Source: Bacteroidales bacterium
GTDB lineage: Bacteria > Bacteroidota > Bacteroidia > Bacteroidales > JAADJA01
Direction of reading: 5' to 3'
NCBI GenBank assembly: GCA_030596605.1
Contig: JAUVJI010000007.1
Location: forward strand, 1-58,016
Length of the DNA stretch: 58,016 nucleotides
Position 1 is the stretch's first letter. The number at the start of each line of letters is the position of its first letter. The notes beneath the pieces are model-generated. The model was not told the DNA's origin. It ran no database searches and saw nothing but the letters and a program-made list of their open reading frames with translations. A program made the position numbers and the translations under genes. Shown piece by piece: positions 42,423 to 52,391 of the stretch.

Positions 42423-45110
42423 ATGGAAATTCCGAGTAAGTATAATCCTGCAAATACTGAAGATAAATGGTATAAATTCTGGATGGATAATGGGCTTTTC
42501 AGAAGCGTACCTGATGAAAGGGATCCTTATTGTATTGTAATACCTCCACCAAATGTGACCGGTGTTTTGCATATGGGTCATATGCTTAATAACACTTTGC
42601 AGGATGTACTTGTGCGCCGTGCCCGTATGCTGGGAAAAAATACTTTATGGTTGCCGGGAACGGATCATGCTTCAATTGCAACAGAGGCAAGAGTTGTGGC
42701 GAAACTGAAAGAGGAAGGAATTGATAAATCGAAATTGAGCAGGGAAGAATTTCTGAAACATGCATGGGAATGGAGAGAAAAGCATGGTGGAATTATCCTA
42801 GAACAATTAAAGAAACTGGGGGCTTCCTGCGATTGGGAAAGAACAAGATTTACCATGGATGAAGAGTTGTACGAATCGGTAATTGATGTTTTTATTGATT
42901 TGTACAATAAAGGATTGATCTACCGTGGTGTTAGAATGGTGAACTGGGATCCAAAAGCTTTAACGGCAGTTTCGGATGAAGAGGTGATTTTCAAAGAGGT
43001 TCAATCAAAGCTATATTATTTACGGTATAAAGTTGAAGACTCAGAGGATACCGTGCCTGCCGGCCCGCCTGCCAAAGTGCCACGGCGGTCAGGCAGGCAG
43101 GATTGGGTAACAATTGCCACAACCCGTCCGGAAACTATTCTTGGTGATACTGCCGTATGTGTGAACCCAAAGGATGACAGGTTTAAGCACCTGCTCGGAA
43201 AAAGAGTTTTAGTGCCCTTGATCAACCGCTCAATACCTATTATAGAAGATGATTATGTGGATATGGAATTCGGAACAGGCTGTCTGAAAATAACACCGGC
43301 CCATGATATCAATGATTATGAAATCGGCATCCGTCATAAATTGGATACAATTGATATTTTTAATGATGACGGAACTTTGAATGAAAAGGCAGAATTGTAT
43401 ATTGGCGAAGACCGCTTTGCAGCCAGGGATCTGATTCTGCCTGATCTGGAGAAAGCCGGTAACCTTGTAAAAACCGAGGATTATATAAATAAAATCGGAT
43501 GTTCAGAAAGAACGGATGAGGTTATCGAACCTAAACTTTCGTTGCAATGGTTCCTGAAAATGGAGAACCTGGCAAAACCTGCCCTGGAAGTTGTTATGGA
43601 TAATACCATAAAGTTTCATCCTGCAAAATTTAAAAATACCTATCGCCACTGGATGGAAAATGTTCGCGATTGGTGCATTAGCCGCCAATTGTGGTGGGGG
43701 CAGCGAATCCCTGCATATTATCTTCCGAATAGGGAAATTGTTGTTGCTAAATCAAAAGAAGAAGCATTTGAAATTGCGAAAGAGAAGTATGATTTGCTTG
43801 ATTTGAAGATTGAAGATATACACCAGGATGAAGATGTACTTGATACCTGGTTCTCTTCATGGTTGTGGCCAATTTCTGTTTTTGATGGAATTCGGTATCC
43901 GGACAATGAAGATATAAAATACTATTACCCAACCAATGATTTGGTTACCGCTCCAGAGATTTTATTTTTCTGGGTAGCACGTATGATCATGGCCGGACTG
44001 GAATACAGAAATGACATTCCATTTAAGAATGTATACCTGACCGGAATTGTCCGTGATAAATTGGGCCGGAAAATGTCAAAATCGCTTGGCAATTCCCCTG
44101 ATCCAATTGAATTAATGAGTACTTATGGCGCTGATGGAGTTCGTGTAGGGATGCTGTTAACTTCACCTGCCGGTAATGACCTGCCTTTTGATGTTTCATT
44201 GTGCGAGCAGGGAAGAAATTTCAGCAATAAAATTTGGAATGCATTGCGATTGGTAAAGGGATGGGAGGTGGATGAGAAATTAGAACAATGTGAATCATGC
44301 AATGTTTCTGTACAATGGTTTGAAGCGAAACTGAATTCTACAATCAGGGAAATTGATAAACTATTCTCGAATTATAAAATTTCTGAAGCATTAATGGCAG
44401 TTTATAAACTGATATGGGATGATTTCTGTTCATGGTATCTTGAGATGATCAAACCCCCCTATCAAAAGCCTATTGACAAAAGCACTTACGAGCAAACTAT
44501 TGCATTTTTCGAGGGATTAATGAAAATTGCACATCCTTTTATGCCTTTTATAAGTGAAGAAATCTGGCATCATTTAAAAGAGAGGGATGAAAATGAATCC
44601 ATCATGAATACTTCAATGCCAAAATCGAAAAAGTATTCTGAGAAGATTCTTGAAATATTTGAGAATGAAGAGGAAGTTATCATCGCAATTAGAAATCTTC
44701 GTCAGTCAAAAAATATCGCAAATAAGGAAATCATTGAACTCCATATAAAAAAGAATTATGCTGAGGAAGCAGACCATACCTTCGATAGTGTTATTAAAAA
44801 ACTCTGCAATATCAGCGAAATAAAGTATGTGGATGAAAAACCTTCCGGATCTGGGACTTTTATTGTGAAATCAACTGAGTTTTATGTTCCATTGGGAAGT
44901 TCGGTGGATGTAGAGTTCGAGATTAAAAAATTGGAAGAAGAACTTAAATATACCCGGGGTTTTTTAATTTCAGTGACGAAAAAGCTGGGTAATGAAAGAT
45001 TTGTAAATAATGCGCCTGCAGCTGTGGTTGAAAAAGAGCAACAGAAAAAAACAGATGCTGAAAGTAAAATAAAAGTGATAGAAGAGCAGATTGCTGCGTT
45101 GAAGAAATAG
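42423..45110 (+). CDS. valS: Valyl-tRNA synthetase with an in-frame repeat insertion
   Basis: 895 residues. It charges tRNA-Val. Signatures: [13 protein letters not shown] (HIGH equivalent His50-His53), the CP1 editing domain beginning [41 protein letters not shown] and [14 protein letters not shown] with KMSKS at 550-554, then the anticodon-binding domain and a C-terminal coiled coil ([31 protein letters not shown]). Oddity: residues 210-226 ([17 protein letters not shown]) are encoded by a GC-rich 51-base palindromic repeat at 43050-43100, inserted in frame at the start of the editing domain. The enzyme is otherwise complete and must be active to sustain growth. Confidence 0.96.
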   Translation: MEIPSKYNPANTEDKWYKFWMDNGLFRSVPDERDPYCIVIPPPNVTGVLHMGHMLNNTLQDVLVRRARMLGKNTLWLPGTDHASIATEARVVAKLKEEGIDKSKLSREEFLKHAWEWREKHGGIILEQLKKLGASCDWERTRFTMDEELYESVIDVFIDLYNKGLIYRGVRMVNWDPKALTAVSDEEVIFKEVQSKLYYLRYKVEDSEDTVPAGPPAKVPRRSGRQDWVTIATTRPETILGDTAVCVNPKDDRFKHLLGKRVLVPLINRSIPIIEDDYVDMEFGTGCLKITPAHDINDYEIGIRHKLDTIDIFNDDGTLNEKAELYIGEDRFAARDLILPDLEKAGNLVKTEDYINKIGCSERTDEVIEPKLSLQWFLKMENLAKPALEVVMDNTIKFHPAKFKNTYRHWMENVRDWCISRQLWWGQRIPAYYLPNREIVVAKSKEEAFEIAKEKYDLLDLKIEDIHQDEDVLDTWFSSWLWPISVFDGIRYPDNEDIKYYYPTNDLVTAPEILFFWVARMIMAGLEYRNDIPFKNVYLTGIVRDKLGRKMSKSLGNSPDPIELMSTYGADGVRVGMLLTSPAGNDLPFDVSLCEQGRNFSNKIWNALRLVKGWEVDEKLEQCESCNVSVQWFEAKLNSTIREIDKLFSNYKISEALMAVYKLIWDDFCSWYLEMIKPPYQKPIDKSTYEQTIAFFEGLMKIAHPFMPFISEEIWHHLKERDENESIMNTSMPKSKKYSEKILEIFENEEEVIIAIRNLRQSKNIANKEIIELHIKKNYAEEADHTFDSVIKKLCNISEIKYVDEKPSGSGTFIVKSTEFYVPLGSSVDVEFEIKKLEEELKYTRGFLISVTKKLGNERFVNNAPAAVVEKEQQKKTDAESKIKVIEEQIAALKK
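43050..43100. repeat. GC-rich REP-like element inserted in valS
   Basis: 51 bases, 39 of them G or C in an otherwise AT-rich gene. Short inverted segments include TGCCTGCC (43054-43061) against GGCAGGCA, and CCGTG with CACGG. The length is a multiple of three, so the reading frame is kept. Similar GC-rich palindromes occur at 38158-38176 and 6769-6794. Confidence 0.75.
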
Positions 45111-45120
45111 GTTGAAAATA

Positions 45121-46584
45121 TTACCAACCCCTTATTAACTTTCTGATTGTCCAATAAATCCCAAGTTTCTTCATAGTATAACTCATAATTTTTCTGTTGT
45201 TTGGATTAATAGGTTCAGTTAATAATTCCGGCCATAAATGTTTCACCATACTCCTAAAATAGATATTTGTATGGACATCACGATATTTCCTCGGGACAGA
45301 TAGAAATATTTTCATAAGATTACGGCAATTATATGGCCCAAATTCATCTTGTGCAATCTCTTTCTCAGCCTGAAACTGAGTAACCCAGTTTCCATATCTT
45401 TCTTCCCAGTTAAAAATATCAGTAATGTAATAATTGTGATTTTTAATTAATTCTCCTGATTGATTTAACCAAATTCTATAATTCTCAATCGCATATTCAA
45501 TGTTACCATAGTCCCACAATTTGGCCATTAAATCAGGAGTGATGTTTTTTCTGTAAGTATTGAAAAAACTTCTTGCGATATCACTAAAAGTACCAGGTAA
45601 GTTTATTTTATCAGGAAAGTTCTTGTGATAATTATAGATTATTGGTAAATGAACTTCTGAAGGATTCAGAGTGTTTTGGTAATAGATTTCTTTAAAATCA
45701 TCATCAACCTCCAATGAATATTTTTGTACATTGAATTCCAAACCAACCTTTTCTAACAATCTTGAAGGCACGACTATATCCTGATGATTATCTGTTAATC
45801 GAGGGTGATAATTGGTATAGTAGAAAATGTTTTCACTAACACTCCTGCTTGCTGCCAGCAACAATCTTGTATCATTACCTGCAGTCACAGCCATCATTAA
45901 TTCATACCGGTTATTGGCGCTTTTATATATTCCGGAAAGCATTTTGGATCCTTCTTCAATTCCTTCATTAAGAGAAATGGGTTTATTTGCTTTAATTGGC
46001 CAAAATCTTACGGATTTTTTATTTTGAATATCAATGTAATGATTTGGTAACAATTGTTTGACAGAATCAAACGGGGTATTATCCATGATGAAAACCTTGT
46101 CATGGCTTTTAAACTTGTCGGATTTAATAAAGTCATGGTATAGTTTATTATCAGTTTCTTTGATATTGCAATATTTTGCCAGAACATGTGGTTGAGAAGC
46201 ACACCACATTGATGCTGTATCGGTTGTATAATATATCTTTTTAGCAGCGCTGGCATCATGAAAAATATAAATGGAAGAATCCTGAATAAAAAAGATGACA
46301 AACCTTCCTGCATATTGAAAAGTAGATTCAATAATATCGCTCAAAGTGTTATTCTTTAATACCCTGCATATTATGTCATGATTATTATAACTTTTGTTCA
46401 TGGGGTCGTACATGTCGCCAAGCAGAATAATTCTCTTATTTCCTTCCGAGTAATCAGTTTGAACTAAATCAGGATGTGCATATAAGTTGTATTTATCCAG
46501 AATAACATATTTAGCCCATCCTGGGCGGTCACTAATTTCATTGGGGCTTAATACGAATTGCCTCCGGTATAACAAATTTTCCAT
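45121..46584 (-). CDS. Asparagine-synthetase-like protein lacking glutaminase Cys
   Basis: 487 residues. The N-terminal part resembles a glutamine amidotransferase domain in structure (YAGRFVIFFIQDSSIYIFHDASAAKKIYYTTD...WCASQPHVLA) but has no catalytic Cys2, so it cannot use glutamine in the standard way. The second part has a PP-loop-like LMMAVTAGNDTRLLLAASRS in the place of SGGxDS, then an alpha-helical domain. Such asparagine-synthase-related proteins are common in polysaccharide clusters with unknown aminating or amide-forming roles. It heads a run with the SGNH and MBOAT genes (gaps 47 and 2 bases), suggesting joint function. Confidence 0.72.
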   Translation of the reverse strand: MENLLYRRQFVLSPNEISDRPGWAKYVILDKYNLYAHPDLVQTDYSEGNKRIILLGDMYDPMNKSYNNHDIICRVLKNNTLSDIIESTFQYAGRFVIFFIQDSSIYIFHDASAAKKIYYTTDTASMWCASQPHVLAKYCNIKETDNKLYHDFIKSDKFKSHDKVFIMDNTPFDSVKQLLPNHYIDIQNKKSVRFWPIKANKPISLNEGIEEGSKMLSGIYKSANNRYELMMAVTAGNDTRLLLAASRSVSENIFYYTNYHPRLTDNHQDIVVPSRLLEKVGLEFNVQKYSLEVDDDFKEIYYQNTLNPSEVHLPIIYNYHKNFPDKINLPGTFSDIARSFFNTYRKNITPDLMAKLWDYGNIEYAIENYRIWLNQSGELIKNHNYYITDIFNWEERYGNWVTQFQAEKEIAQDEFGPYNCRNLMKIFLSVPRKYRDVHTNIYFRSMVKHLWPELLTEPINPNNRKIMSYTMKKLGIYWTIRKLIRGW

Positions 46585-46609
46585 ACAATAAATAGTTGTG
46601 ATATTAAGG

Positions 46610-46617
46610 CAAATATA
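46610..46617 (-). promoter_or_regulatory. -7 promoter box of the asparagine-synthetase-like gene
   Basis: Minus-strand TATATTTG, exact TAnnTTTG, 25 bases before the ATG. It lies in the gap after the SGNH gene, so the gene can be expressed alone. Confidence 0.5.
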
Positions 46618-46631
46618 ATTGAATTATTATA

Positions 46632-47615
46632 TTACTGTTGTTCTAATTCTGCAGTCAATTGTGATTTTTCTGATTTTAGGTAATAATTAATCGAATCACA
46701 TAACATGTATGTAAATCGTTCCGCATCATCTTTATATAAATGGTGTATATCTGTAGTTAGAAATTTACCTGACTCCTTAATAAAATTAAAATATTGAACT
46801 TCGTATTTGTCTGCTATTAATTGTATTAATTCATCGAACTCAGGGAATTTGTTATTTTCAATTATTTTCATTTGCGATGTAACAGGCATTCTTACCAGAA
46901 TTACGTTGCCGTAATTATTTAGATAACCAGTAATCTTATCCAGAAAATAGAGTCTGGTATTTGAAAGTTTAACTTGTTTTATTTTGTATTCTTCCTCGCT
47001 TCTTTTTATTCTTGCATTGTTAGCTGCAGTATCCATTTTAATACTTATTTCAAGCCAGCCATCTTCATGCAATCTGATCAATCCTTCATAATTAATGATA
47101 GATTTAATAATATTTTCAAATGGTGAAAATTTGTTATTCCAGTAATTGAATAAATAATCAAAATTTGGATTGATACTTGAAGATTTTAAATTACCGACAA
47201 AAAGCTTTTCTTCCACTTCAAAAAATTTAGTTGAGTCATCTTCGATATTTGCCATTCCTGTTGCAAGTGTCCATGGACCAACAGAAATGATAAAAAGCCC
47301 GTTAGTGGATTCTTTACTAAGTTTCTTTGTTACTTCCCTGTAATAATTAGGACCGAAGCTGCTTGGACCTAAAGCGAATGAATGATTGATTATTTTATTC
47401 TCATCTAAATCAACCATTTTGTTTATTACATCAGGTTTTATTCCCTGAGCCGATCGCGAACCGCCAAGAATAAGAGAGTTTGCTTTATCAGTAGTGAATC
47501 TATAATAAAATGAATCAACTAGGTCAGGTCTGAAAAATATCAATATAATATAGAGAATAACTACTATTCCTAAAAGAAAAATGTACAATAAGGTATTATA
47601 TATGTATTTTTTCAT
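46632..47615 (-). CDS. SGNH/DltD-like membrane protein, MBOAT partner
   Basis: 327 residues. An N-terminal transmembrane helix (LLYIFLLGIVVILYIILIFF) precedes an extracytosolic SGNH-like domain: block I SLILGGSRSAQGI with nucleophile-type Ser, and block V TTDIHHLYKDDAERFT with the D-x-x-H pair. In other systems (AlgJ/AlgX, DltD) such a protein works with an MBOAT to acylate a glycan. It is encoded 2 bases downstream of the MBOAT gene, the strongest evidence for partnership. It lies in the polysaccharide-related segment 45121-54626. Confidence 0.82.
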   Translation of the reverse strand: MKKYIYNTLLYIFLLGIVVILYIILIFFRPDLVDSFYYRFTTDKANSLILGGSRSAQGIKPDVINKMVDLDENKIINHSFALGPSSFGPNYYREVTKKLSKESTNGLFIISVGPWTLATGMANIEDDSTKFFEVEEKLFVGNLKSSSINPNFDYLFNYWNNKFSPFENIIKSIINYEGLIRLHEDGWLEISIKMDTAANNARIKRSEEEYKIKQVKLSNTRLYFLDKITGYLNNYGNVILVRMPVTSQMKIIENNKFPEFDELIQLIADKYEVQYFNFIKESGKFLTTDIHHLYKDDAERFTYMLCDSINYYLKSEKSQLTAELEQQ

Positions 47616-47617
47616 AA

Positions 47618-49051
47618 TTAAAATTGAAAATAAAAGAATGCATTAGGATCTCGGTCAAATGCTAATAATATTATAAAACCTACTATCATATATGCGGACC
47701 ATCTAATAACCTTTGGTAAATTTCCTATTTCCATCACATGTTGTTTTCTCCTGCTAAACCACTCGAACAAAACAAAAATAATTATAACAGGCATTAGTTT
47801 GATATGCTCGACATCAGGTATTGTAAATAAAGATTTAGAAAACATAATTTTGTTATATTCAAATGCATCAGCTACAGTTAAAGACCTGAAAACTGATAGG
47901 GATAAAATGAACATAAAAAATGTAAACGACATCTGTAAAATCTCCTTAGGGTTTGGTAGAATTCTGTTTTCAGCAACAGTATCCATATTTTGCCTGTTCA
48001 TTTTTAACAGGTAAAGAGGTATGAAGTATATCCCATTCATAAATCCCCACACGATACATGTCCAGTCAGCGCCATGCCATAATCCACTGACCGTGAAAAT
48101 GATCACAATATTTCGTAATACCATTGCTGTATCACTTCTGCTTCCGCCCAAAGGAAAGTAAAGATAATCCCTGAACCATGTTGAAAGTGAAATATGCCAT
48201 CGCCTCCAGAATTCTCCGATATCCCTTGAAAAGAAAGGATATGCAAAATTTCGCATTAATGAAAATCCAAATAATTTGGCAGTACCAATAGCAATATCAG
48301 AATAACCTGCAAAGTCGCCATAAACCTGGAAAGCAAAATATACTAACCCCAGTAATAAAACACTGCCAGATTGACTTCCATAGTTTGCAAAAATCTCATC
48401 TACCTGAACCGCACAATAATCTGCAATAATAACTTTCTTAATTAGTCCTCCCAATATTTGTCTCATCCCCTCTTTGGCTTGCTCTAAATCAAATTTTCTT
48501 TGCTTTGTAAACTGAGGGAGAAGATTTATAGCTCTTTCGATAGGACCAGCTACTAATTGAGGAAAAAATGCTACATAAGAGAAAAAAGCAACTATATTTT
48601 TTGTTGGTTCAAGTTTTCCTCTATATACATCTATAGTATAACTTAATGTTTGAAATGTATAAAAGCTAATACCGACCGGCAAAATTACATTGAGGGTTCT
48701 TGCTTGTAGATTAATACCCAGTCCCGCAAATGAATCTATGAATGAATCAACAAAAAAGTTATAATATTTAAAAAACCCAAGCATACCCAGGTTAACGAGT
48801 ATGCTTACTAACAACAATAGTTTTTTATTTTTAGTTGTTTTCGCAAAAGGAATTTTTTGGGCAACAAAATAATCAACAAATGAACTTATTACGATCAGGA
48901 ATAAAAAGCGCCAATCCCACCATCCGTAAAAGAAGTAACTGGCAATCAGTAAGAATATATTTTGATATACTATTTTTTTATTTAATACAAACCAGTATAT
49001 AAAAAATACAATGGGTAGAAATATGATAAATTCTATTGAATTAAATAACAT
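47618..49051 (-). CDS. MBOAT-family O-acyltransferase (AlgI-like)
   Basis: 477 residues with about 10-12 transmembrane helices. MBOAT hallmarks: LPVGISFYTFQTLSYTIDVYRG, FFPQLVAGPIERA, EFWRRWHISLSTWFRDYLYFPLGGSR, and the catalytic-His segment VSGLWHGADWTCIVWGFMNGIYF. It moves acyl groups, usually acetyl, across the inner membrane to modify an extracytoplasmic glycan. The adjacent SGNH protein is the expected transferase partner. Located among polysaccharide genes, it likely O-acetylates the polymer (inference). Confidence 0.95.
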   Translation of the reverse strand: MLFNSIEFIIFLPIVFFIYWFVLNKKIVYQNIFLLIASYFFYGWWDWRFLFLIVISSFVDYFVAQKIPFAKTTKNKKLLLLVSILVNLGMLGFFKYYNFFVDSFIDSFAGLGINLQARTLNVILPVGISFYTFQTLSYTIDVYRGKLEPTKNIVAFFSYVAFFPQLVAGPIERAINLLPQFTKQRKFDLEQAKEGMRQILGGLIKKVIIADYCAVQVDEIFANYGSQSGSVLLLGLVYFAFQVYGDFAGYSDIAIGTAKLFGFSLMRNFAYPFFSRDIGEFWRRWHISLSTWFRDYLYFPLGGSRSDTAMVLRNIVIIFTVSGLWHGADWTCIVWGFMNGIYFIPLYLLKMNRQNMDTVAENRILPNPKEILQMSFTFFMFILSLSVFRSLTVADAFEYNKIMFSKSLFTIPDVEHIKLMPVIIIFVLFEWFSRRKQHVMEIGNLPKVIRWSAYMIVGFIILLAFDRDPNAFFYFQF

Positions 49052-49596
49052 ATAATTAAATTATTCCGTTGGTTGAAAACTCGTGCATAGATTAAATTAC
49101 TGATATCAATAGTTACAATAAAAATTTGATTAATTTTTTACGCAACAATCTTTAAAAGGTTTGATTAATTTATAACTCGCAAAAATAAAAAATTATTTCT
49201 GTGTTAAAATACTTAATTAGAAAATTTAAAATTTACTATGTAAACATGTCAATAGTTGCATAAAAATACTCATTATAGTGTTTTTAATTGATGTGATGTT
49301 TACATCTTCCTTAACATTTAACAGTTTTACTCCTTTCTCTAATCTCAATATAGCGACTTATTTCATTGCAATCTGGTTCTACGAAATTCATTAAAGAATT
49401 ACGGATTCGGATAATTTTTCAATATCATATTCAATTAATAATGAATTGAAAAACAGCGTTATAAGGTCATTAAATTTGTTTGGCACAATTCTTTAAATGC
49501 ATCTACCCGGTAATCTTTTTTAGGACATTTTCCCAAAATGTACCTAAAAGTTTTTGAACAAAGTAAATCAAGGTATAACTTTTAAAATTTATTATT
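49052..49596. other. 545-base intergenic region between divergent genes
   Basis: AT-rich, contains the 49514-49550 palindrome and a possible -7-like TAACTTTT at about 49576-49583 before the beta-helix gene; this differs from the TAnnTTTG consensus in the final base. No coding frame convinces me. Confidence 0.5.
49514..49550 (+). promoter_or_regulatory. Long near-palindrome upstream of the beta-helix/cadherin gene
   Basis: CTTTTTTAGGACATTTT at 49514-49530 is mirrored by AAAATGTACCTAAAAG around the central CCC (49531-49534). One base is inserted on the right arm. It lies 46 bases before the ATG at 49597 and could be an operator, or an RNA hairpin with weak termination. Confidence 0.5.
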
Positions 49597-52323
49597 ATGA
49601 ACTACAACATTCAAACGAGAAGACAAAGCTCTTTAGTCCTCAGTGTGAAATTTTGGGCAATAACGCTGGTACTGATTTTGCTTTATACAACAATTATTTT
49701 TGCTCAGACGACTGTATATGTCGATCCGACAAATTCAGGTGACCCAGGACAGAATGGAACTTTAGATCACCCTTGGGATTCCTGGACTGATTTTAGTATT
49801 CAGGATAATACTACTTATTTACAGAAAAGAGGTACTACCTCTATCCTAACCGGTTATATAAACATTGAAAATAAATCACATGTAACAATAAGCACTTACG
49901 GTGATGGTGACAGACCTCATCTTATGCAGATGGTATCCAACACAAATGTTTTCAGAGTTAACAGATCTTCTCATATACGAATTGAAGGTTTTAAGGTTGA
50001 AATGCCGGTAGGAGCAGGATCTGGGGTGATTGCCATCAGCGCTCATGGTACAAATGGTATAGCATTTTATAATTATGTAATTGATTGCGAGATTATTGGC
50101 GGCTGGCGAGGGATTAATTCAGAGGTGTGGCCATCCGAAATAACTTGTGAAATTGGTAACCTATATATTGAAGATTGCATCATTCATGAGCAAACAGATG
50201 ATGGTATCTTTTGTAAAACAAAACAGAATGCTGCATATGATACCATTGTAGTTAGAGGATGTCATATTTATAGGGTAAATTTAACATGGCTCACTAACCC
50301 TGCCAATAGTGGAGGCGATCCTATACACCTACTTCGTTGTACTAACTTTTTGATCGAGAATAACATACTAGACAAAAGAATTACTTCATATAAATTCTGT
50401 TTTATAAGTGCAATGGGTGCGCTTGGAACAGAGAAAGGAATTGTTAGGTTCAATACCATGTATCCTCCCAAGGATACAGTGGGTTATTCAAGTAATGCAT
50501 TCTATATCGGACCGGGTCATGATAGTGTTTGGTTTTATGGAAACAAATTTATCGGAAGAGGCTACACGAATGGACAGCATGCCGGAGCAGCGGGATATTT
50601 TGTTGGGAATTATGCTAACTTTAGCTACAATATTTTCGACAGCGTTGGTTATATTGCAATTGGAACTCCAACTGAATACAAGGAATTTAATAATAACCTT
50701 ATCAGATTTATTCATTTTGGAAGTACAGACTATTTTTTAGCAACAGGAAATCAGCCTACATATTTGAGAAATAATATTTTTTTGATGCCTAACGGAACCC
50801 AGTTATACAATGATGGAATGAATGGTGGAGCGAACGTTTTTATAGATAATAATATTGAGCTGTATTCAGATGATTTGCAGGGTTTTGATGATGAAATGCA
50901 TTTTGCTGACATATATAACTATGATTTTCATTTAACGGAAAATTCAACACTGGCGCGAAACCAGGGTATTGAATATCCGGGTGCATTGGACTGTGATGCA
51001 GACAGTGTACCTGTTCCAATGGAAGATTTCAGGGATATCGGTGTTTTTGAGTATTTTGATAGTGGTCAGACCAATAGCTCTCCGGTAATCTTAAACCAGG
51101 CGTTTAGTTTGGATGAGAATTCATCTAATGGAACAGTTGTAGGAACCGTAATTGCGACTGATCCCGATGCCGGACAGACATTAACCTACTCTATTCAAGA
51201 TGGTAATATATTAGATGCTTTTCAGATCAATTCTTCAACCGGAGTGCTAACTGTTAACAATAGTGAAGCTTTGGATTTCGAAATCAGGCCGGTGTTCAGT
51301 TTAACAGTTATGGTACAAGACAATGGTATAGGATATCTTACAGATCAAGCTATCGTTACCGTTAACCTTAATGATGTTAACGAAAACCCTAATATAGAGG
51401 ATCAAAGTTTTGCAATTGATGAAAACAGCGCCAATGCTTCAGCTGTGGGATCAGTTGTAGCGAGTGATCCTGATAATGGCCAGGCATTAACCTATTCTAT
51501 TATTTCAGGAAATACTGACAATGCTTTTGAAATTGGAAGTACATCAGGAGAATTAACTGTAGCAAATAGTTCAGCCCTTAATTTTGAAGATACACCGGTA
51601 TTTATGCTTACAGTAAAGGTGGAGGATGATGGAACGGGAAATCTTTCCGATCAGGCAACTATTACAGTGAACTTAACAGATGTGAATGAACCTCCGGTTA
51701 TGCTGCCTCAAGATTTAACTTTGGATGTGGATGCCGCACTGATACAACACGAGATAAATAATAATATCCTTGATGTTGGAATTATTACCGCTTCCGATCC
51801 TGATGCAGGACAATCGGTTACATTTTCTATCATCGCAGGAAACGATAGAAATATCTGGGGTGTAAATTCAAATACGGGAGAAGTGCAACTGCTTGATCCC
51901 TATCAGTTAAATCCGGTCGAAATTAATAATTACCTTTTCACAATTGAGGTGGTTGATAATTCGCCTGAACAATTAGCAATTACGGCCGAATTGACAATTA
52001 TCGTTAATATTTATACAATTTATAATTTTGACGAAGAGAATGAATTGGCTTCAGAGATTGATAATAATACGGAATTGAAGCATTCAATTTATCCTAATCC
52101 TGCAAGTAACTATCTGAAATTTGATTTGGAAAATATGGATGAAAATCCTGTAAGTATCACCGTTACAAATTTAAATGGAGAAATAGTATTGTACCGGGAA
52201 TATCAAGGCAATAACGATAAGTTATCAAAACAAATAGATATAACCGGATTAAGCAAAGGAATGTATATTATTTATTTCCAAAATGGTAAGGTGTCAGAAT
52301 TTGACAAGTTTATTAAACTGTAA
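49597..52323 (+). CDS. Right-handed beta-helix and cadherin-repeat T9SS cargo protein
   Basis: 908 residues. The signal peptide ends near residue 37 (LLYTTIIFAQ). Residues about 38-480 form a parallel beta-helix of the pectate-lyase/chondroitinase type (HVTISTYGDGDRPHL, SHIRIEGFKVEMP, LYIEDCIIHEQTDDGIF, FLIENNILDKR), then three cadherin-like repeats from about 495 to 800 (FSLDENSSNGTVVGTVIATDPD; QSFAIDENSANASAVGSVVASDPD; a diverged third). The end is a T9SS type A domain (HSIYPNPASNYLKF; ITGLSKGMYIIYFQNGK). A polysaccharide lyase or a binding protein is possible; catalytic residues are not evident. It sits within the polysaccharide segment. Confidence 0.88.
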   Translation: MNYNIQTRRQSSLVLSVKFWAITLVLILLYTTIIFAQTTVYVDPTNSGDPGQNGTLDHPWDSWTDFSIQDNTTYLQKRGTTSILTGYINIENKSHVTISTYGDGDRPHLMQMVSNTNVFRVNRSSHIRIEGFKVEMPVGAGSGVIAISAHGTNGIAFYNYVIDCEIIGGWRGINSEVWPSEITCEIGNLYIEDCIIHEQTDDGIFCKTKQNAAYDTIVVRGCHIYRVNLTWLTNPANSGGDPIHLLRCTNFLIENNILDKRITSYKFCFISAMGALGTEKGIVRFNTMYPPKDTVGYSSNAFYIGPGHDSVWFYGNKFIGRGYTNGQHAGAAGYFVGNYANFSYNIFDSVGYIAIGTPTEYKEFNNNLIRFIHFGSTDYFLATGNQPTYLRNNIFLMPNGTQLYNDGMNGGANVFIDNNIELYSDDLQGFDDEMHFADIYNYDFHLTENSTLARNQGIEYPGALDCDADSVPVPMEDFRDIGVFEYFDSGQTNSSPVILNQAFSLDENSSNGTVVGTVIATDPDAGQTLTYSIQDGNILDAFQINSSTGVLTVNNSEALDFEIRPVFSLTVMVQDNGIGYLTDQAIVTVNLNDVNENPNIEDQSFAIDENSANASAVGSVVASDPDNGQALTYSIISGNTDNAFEIGSTSGELTVANSSALNFEDTPVFMLTVKVEDDGTGNLSDQATITVNLTDVNEPPVMLPQDLTLDVDAALIQHEINNNILDVGIITASDPDAGQSVTFSIIAGNDRNIWGVNSNTGEVQLLDPYQLNPVEINNYLFTIEVVDNSPEQLAITAELTIIVNIYTIYNFDEENELASEIDNNTELKHSIYPNPASNYLKFDLENMDENPVSITVTNLNGEIVLYREYQGNNDKLSKQIDITGLSKGMYIIYFQNGKVSEFDKFIKL

Positions 52324-52336
52324 AAAGTTTCAAAAG

Positions 52337-52374
52337 AAAAAGCCCGATCTTCTTAGTAAGATCGGGCTTTTTTA
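52337..52374. terminator. Bidirectional terminator between beta-helix and fcl genes
   Basis: Arms AAAAAGCCCGATCTT (52337-52351) and AAGATCGGGCTTTTT (52358-52372) are a perfect 15-bp stem with 6-base loop, and with T-runs in both orientations. It serves the two convergent genes. Confidence 0.92.
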
Positions 52375-52391
52375 TTTTCAGGAAATTCTAA

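Noticed and set aside
49481-49500. sigma-54-like TGGCAC with a weak -12 element
   Set aside because: The -12 part (CTTTA) lacks the GC of the consensus and no sigma-54 activator is visible.
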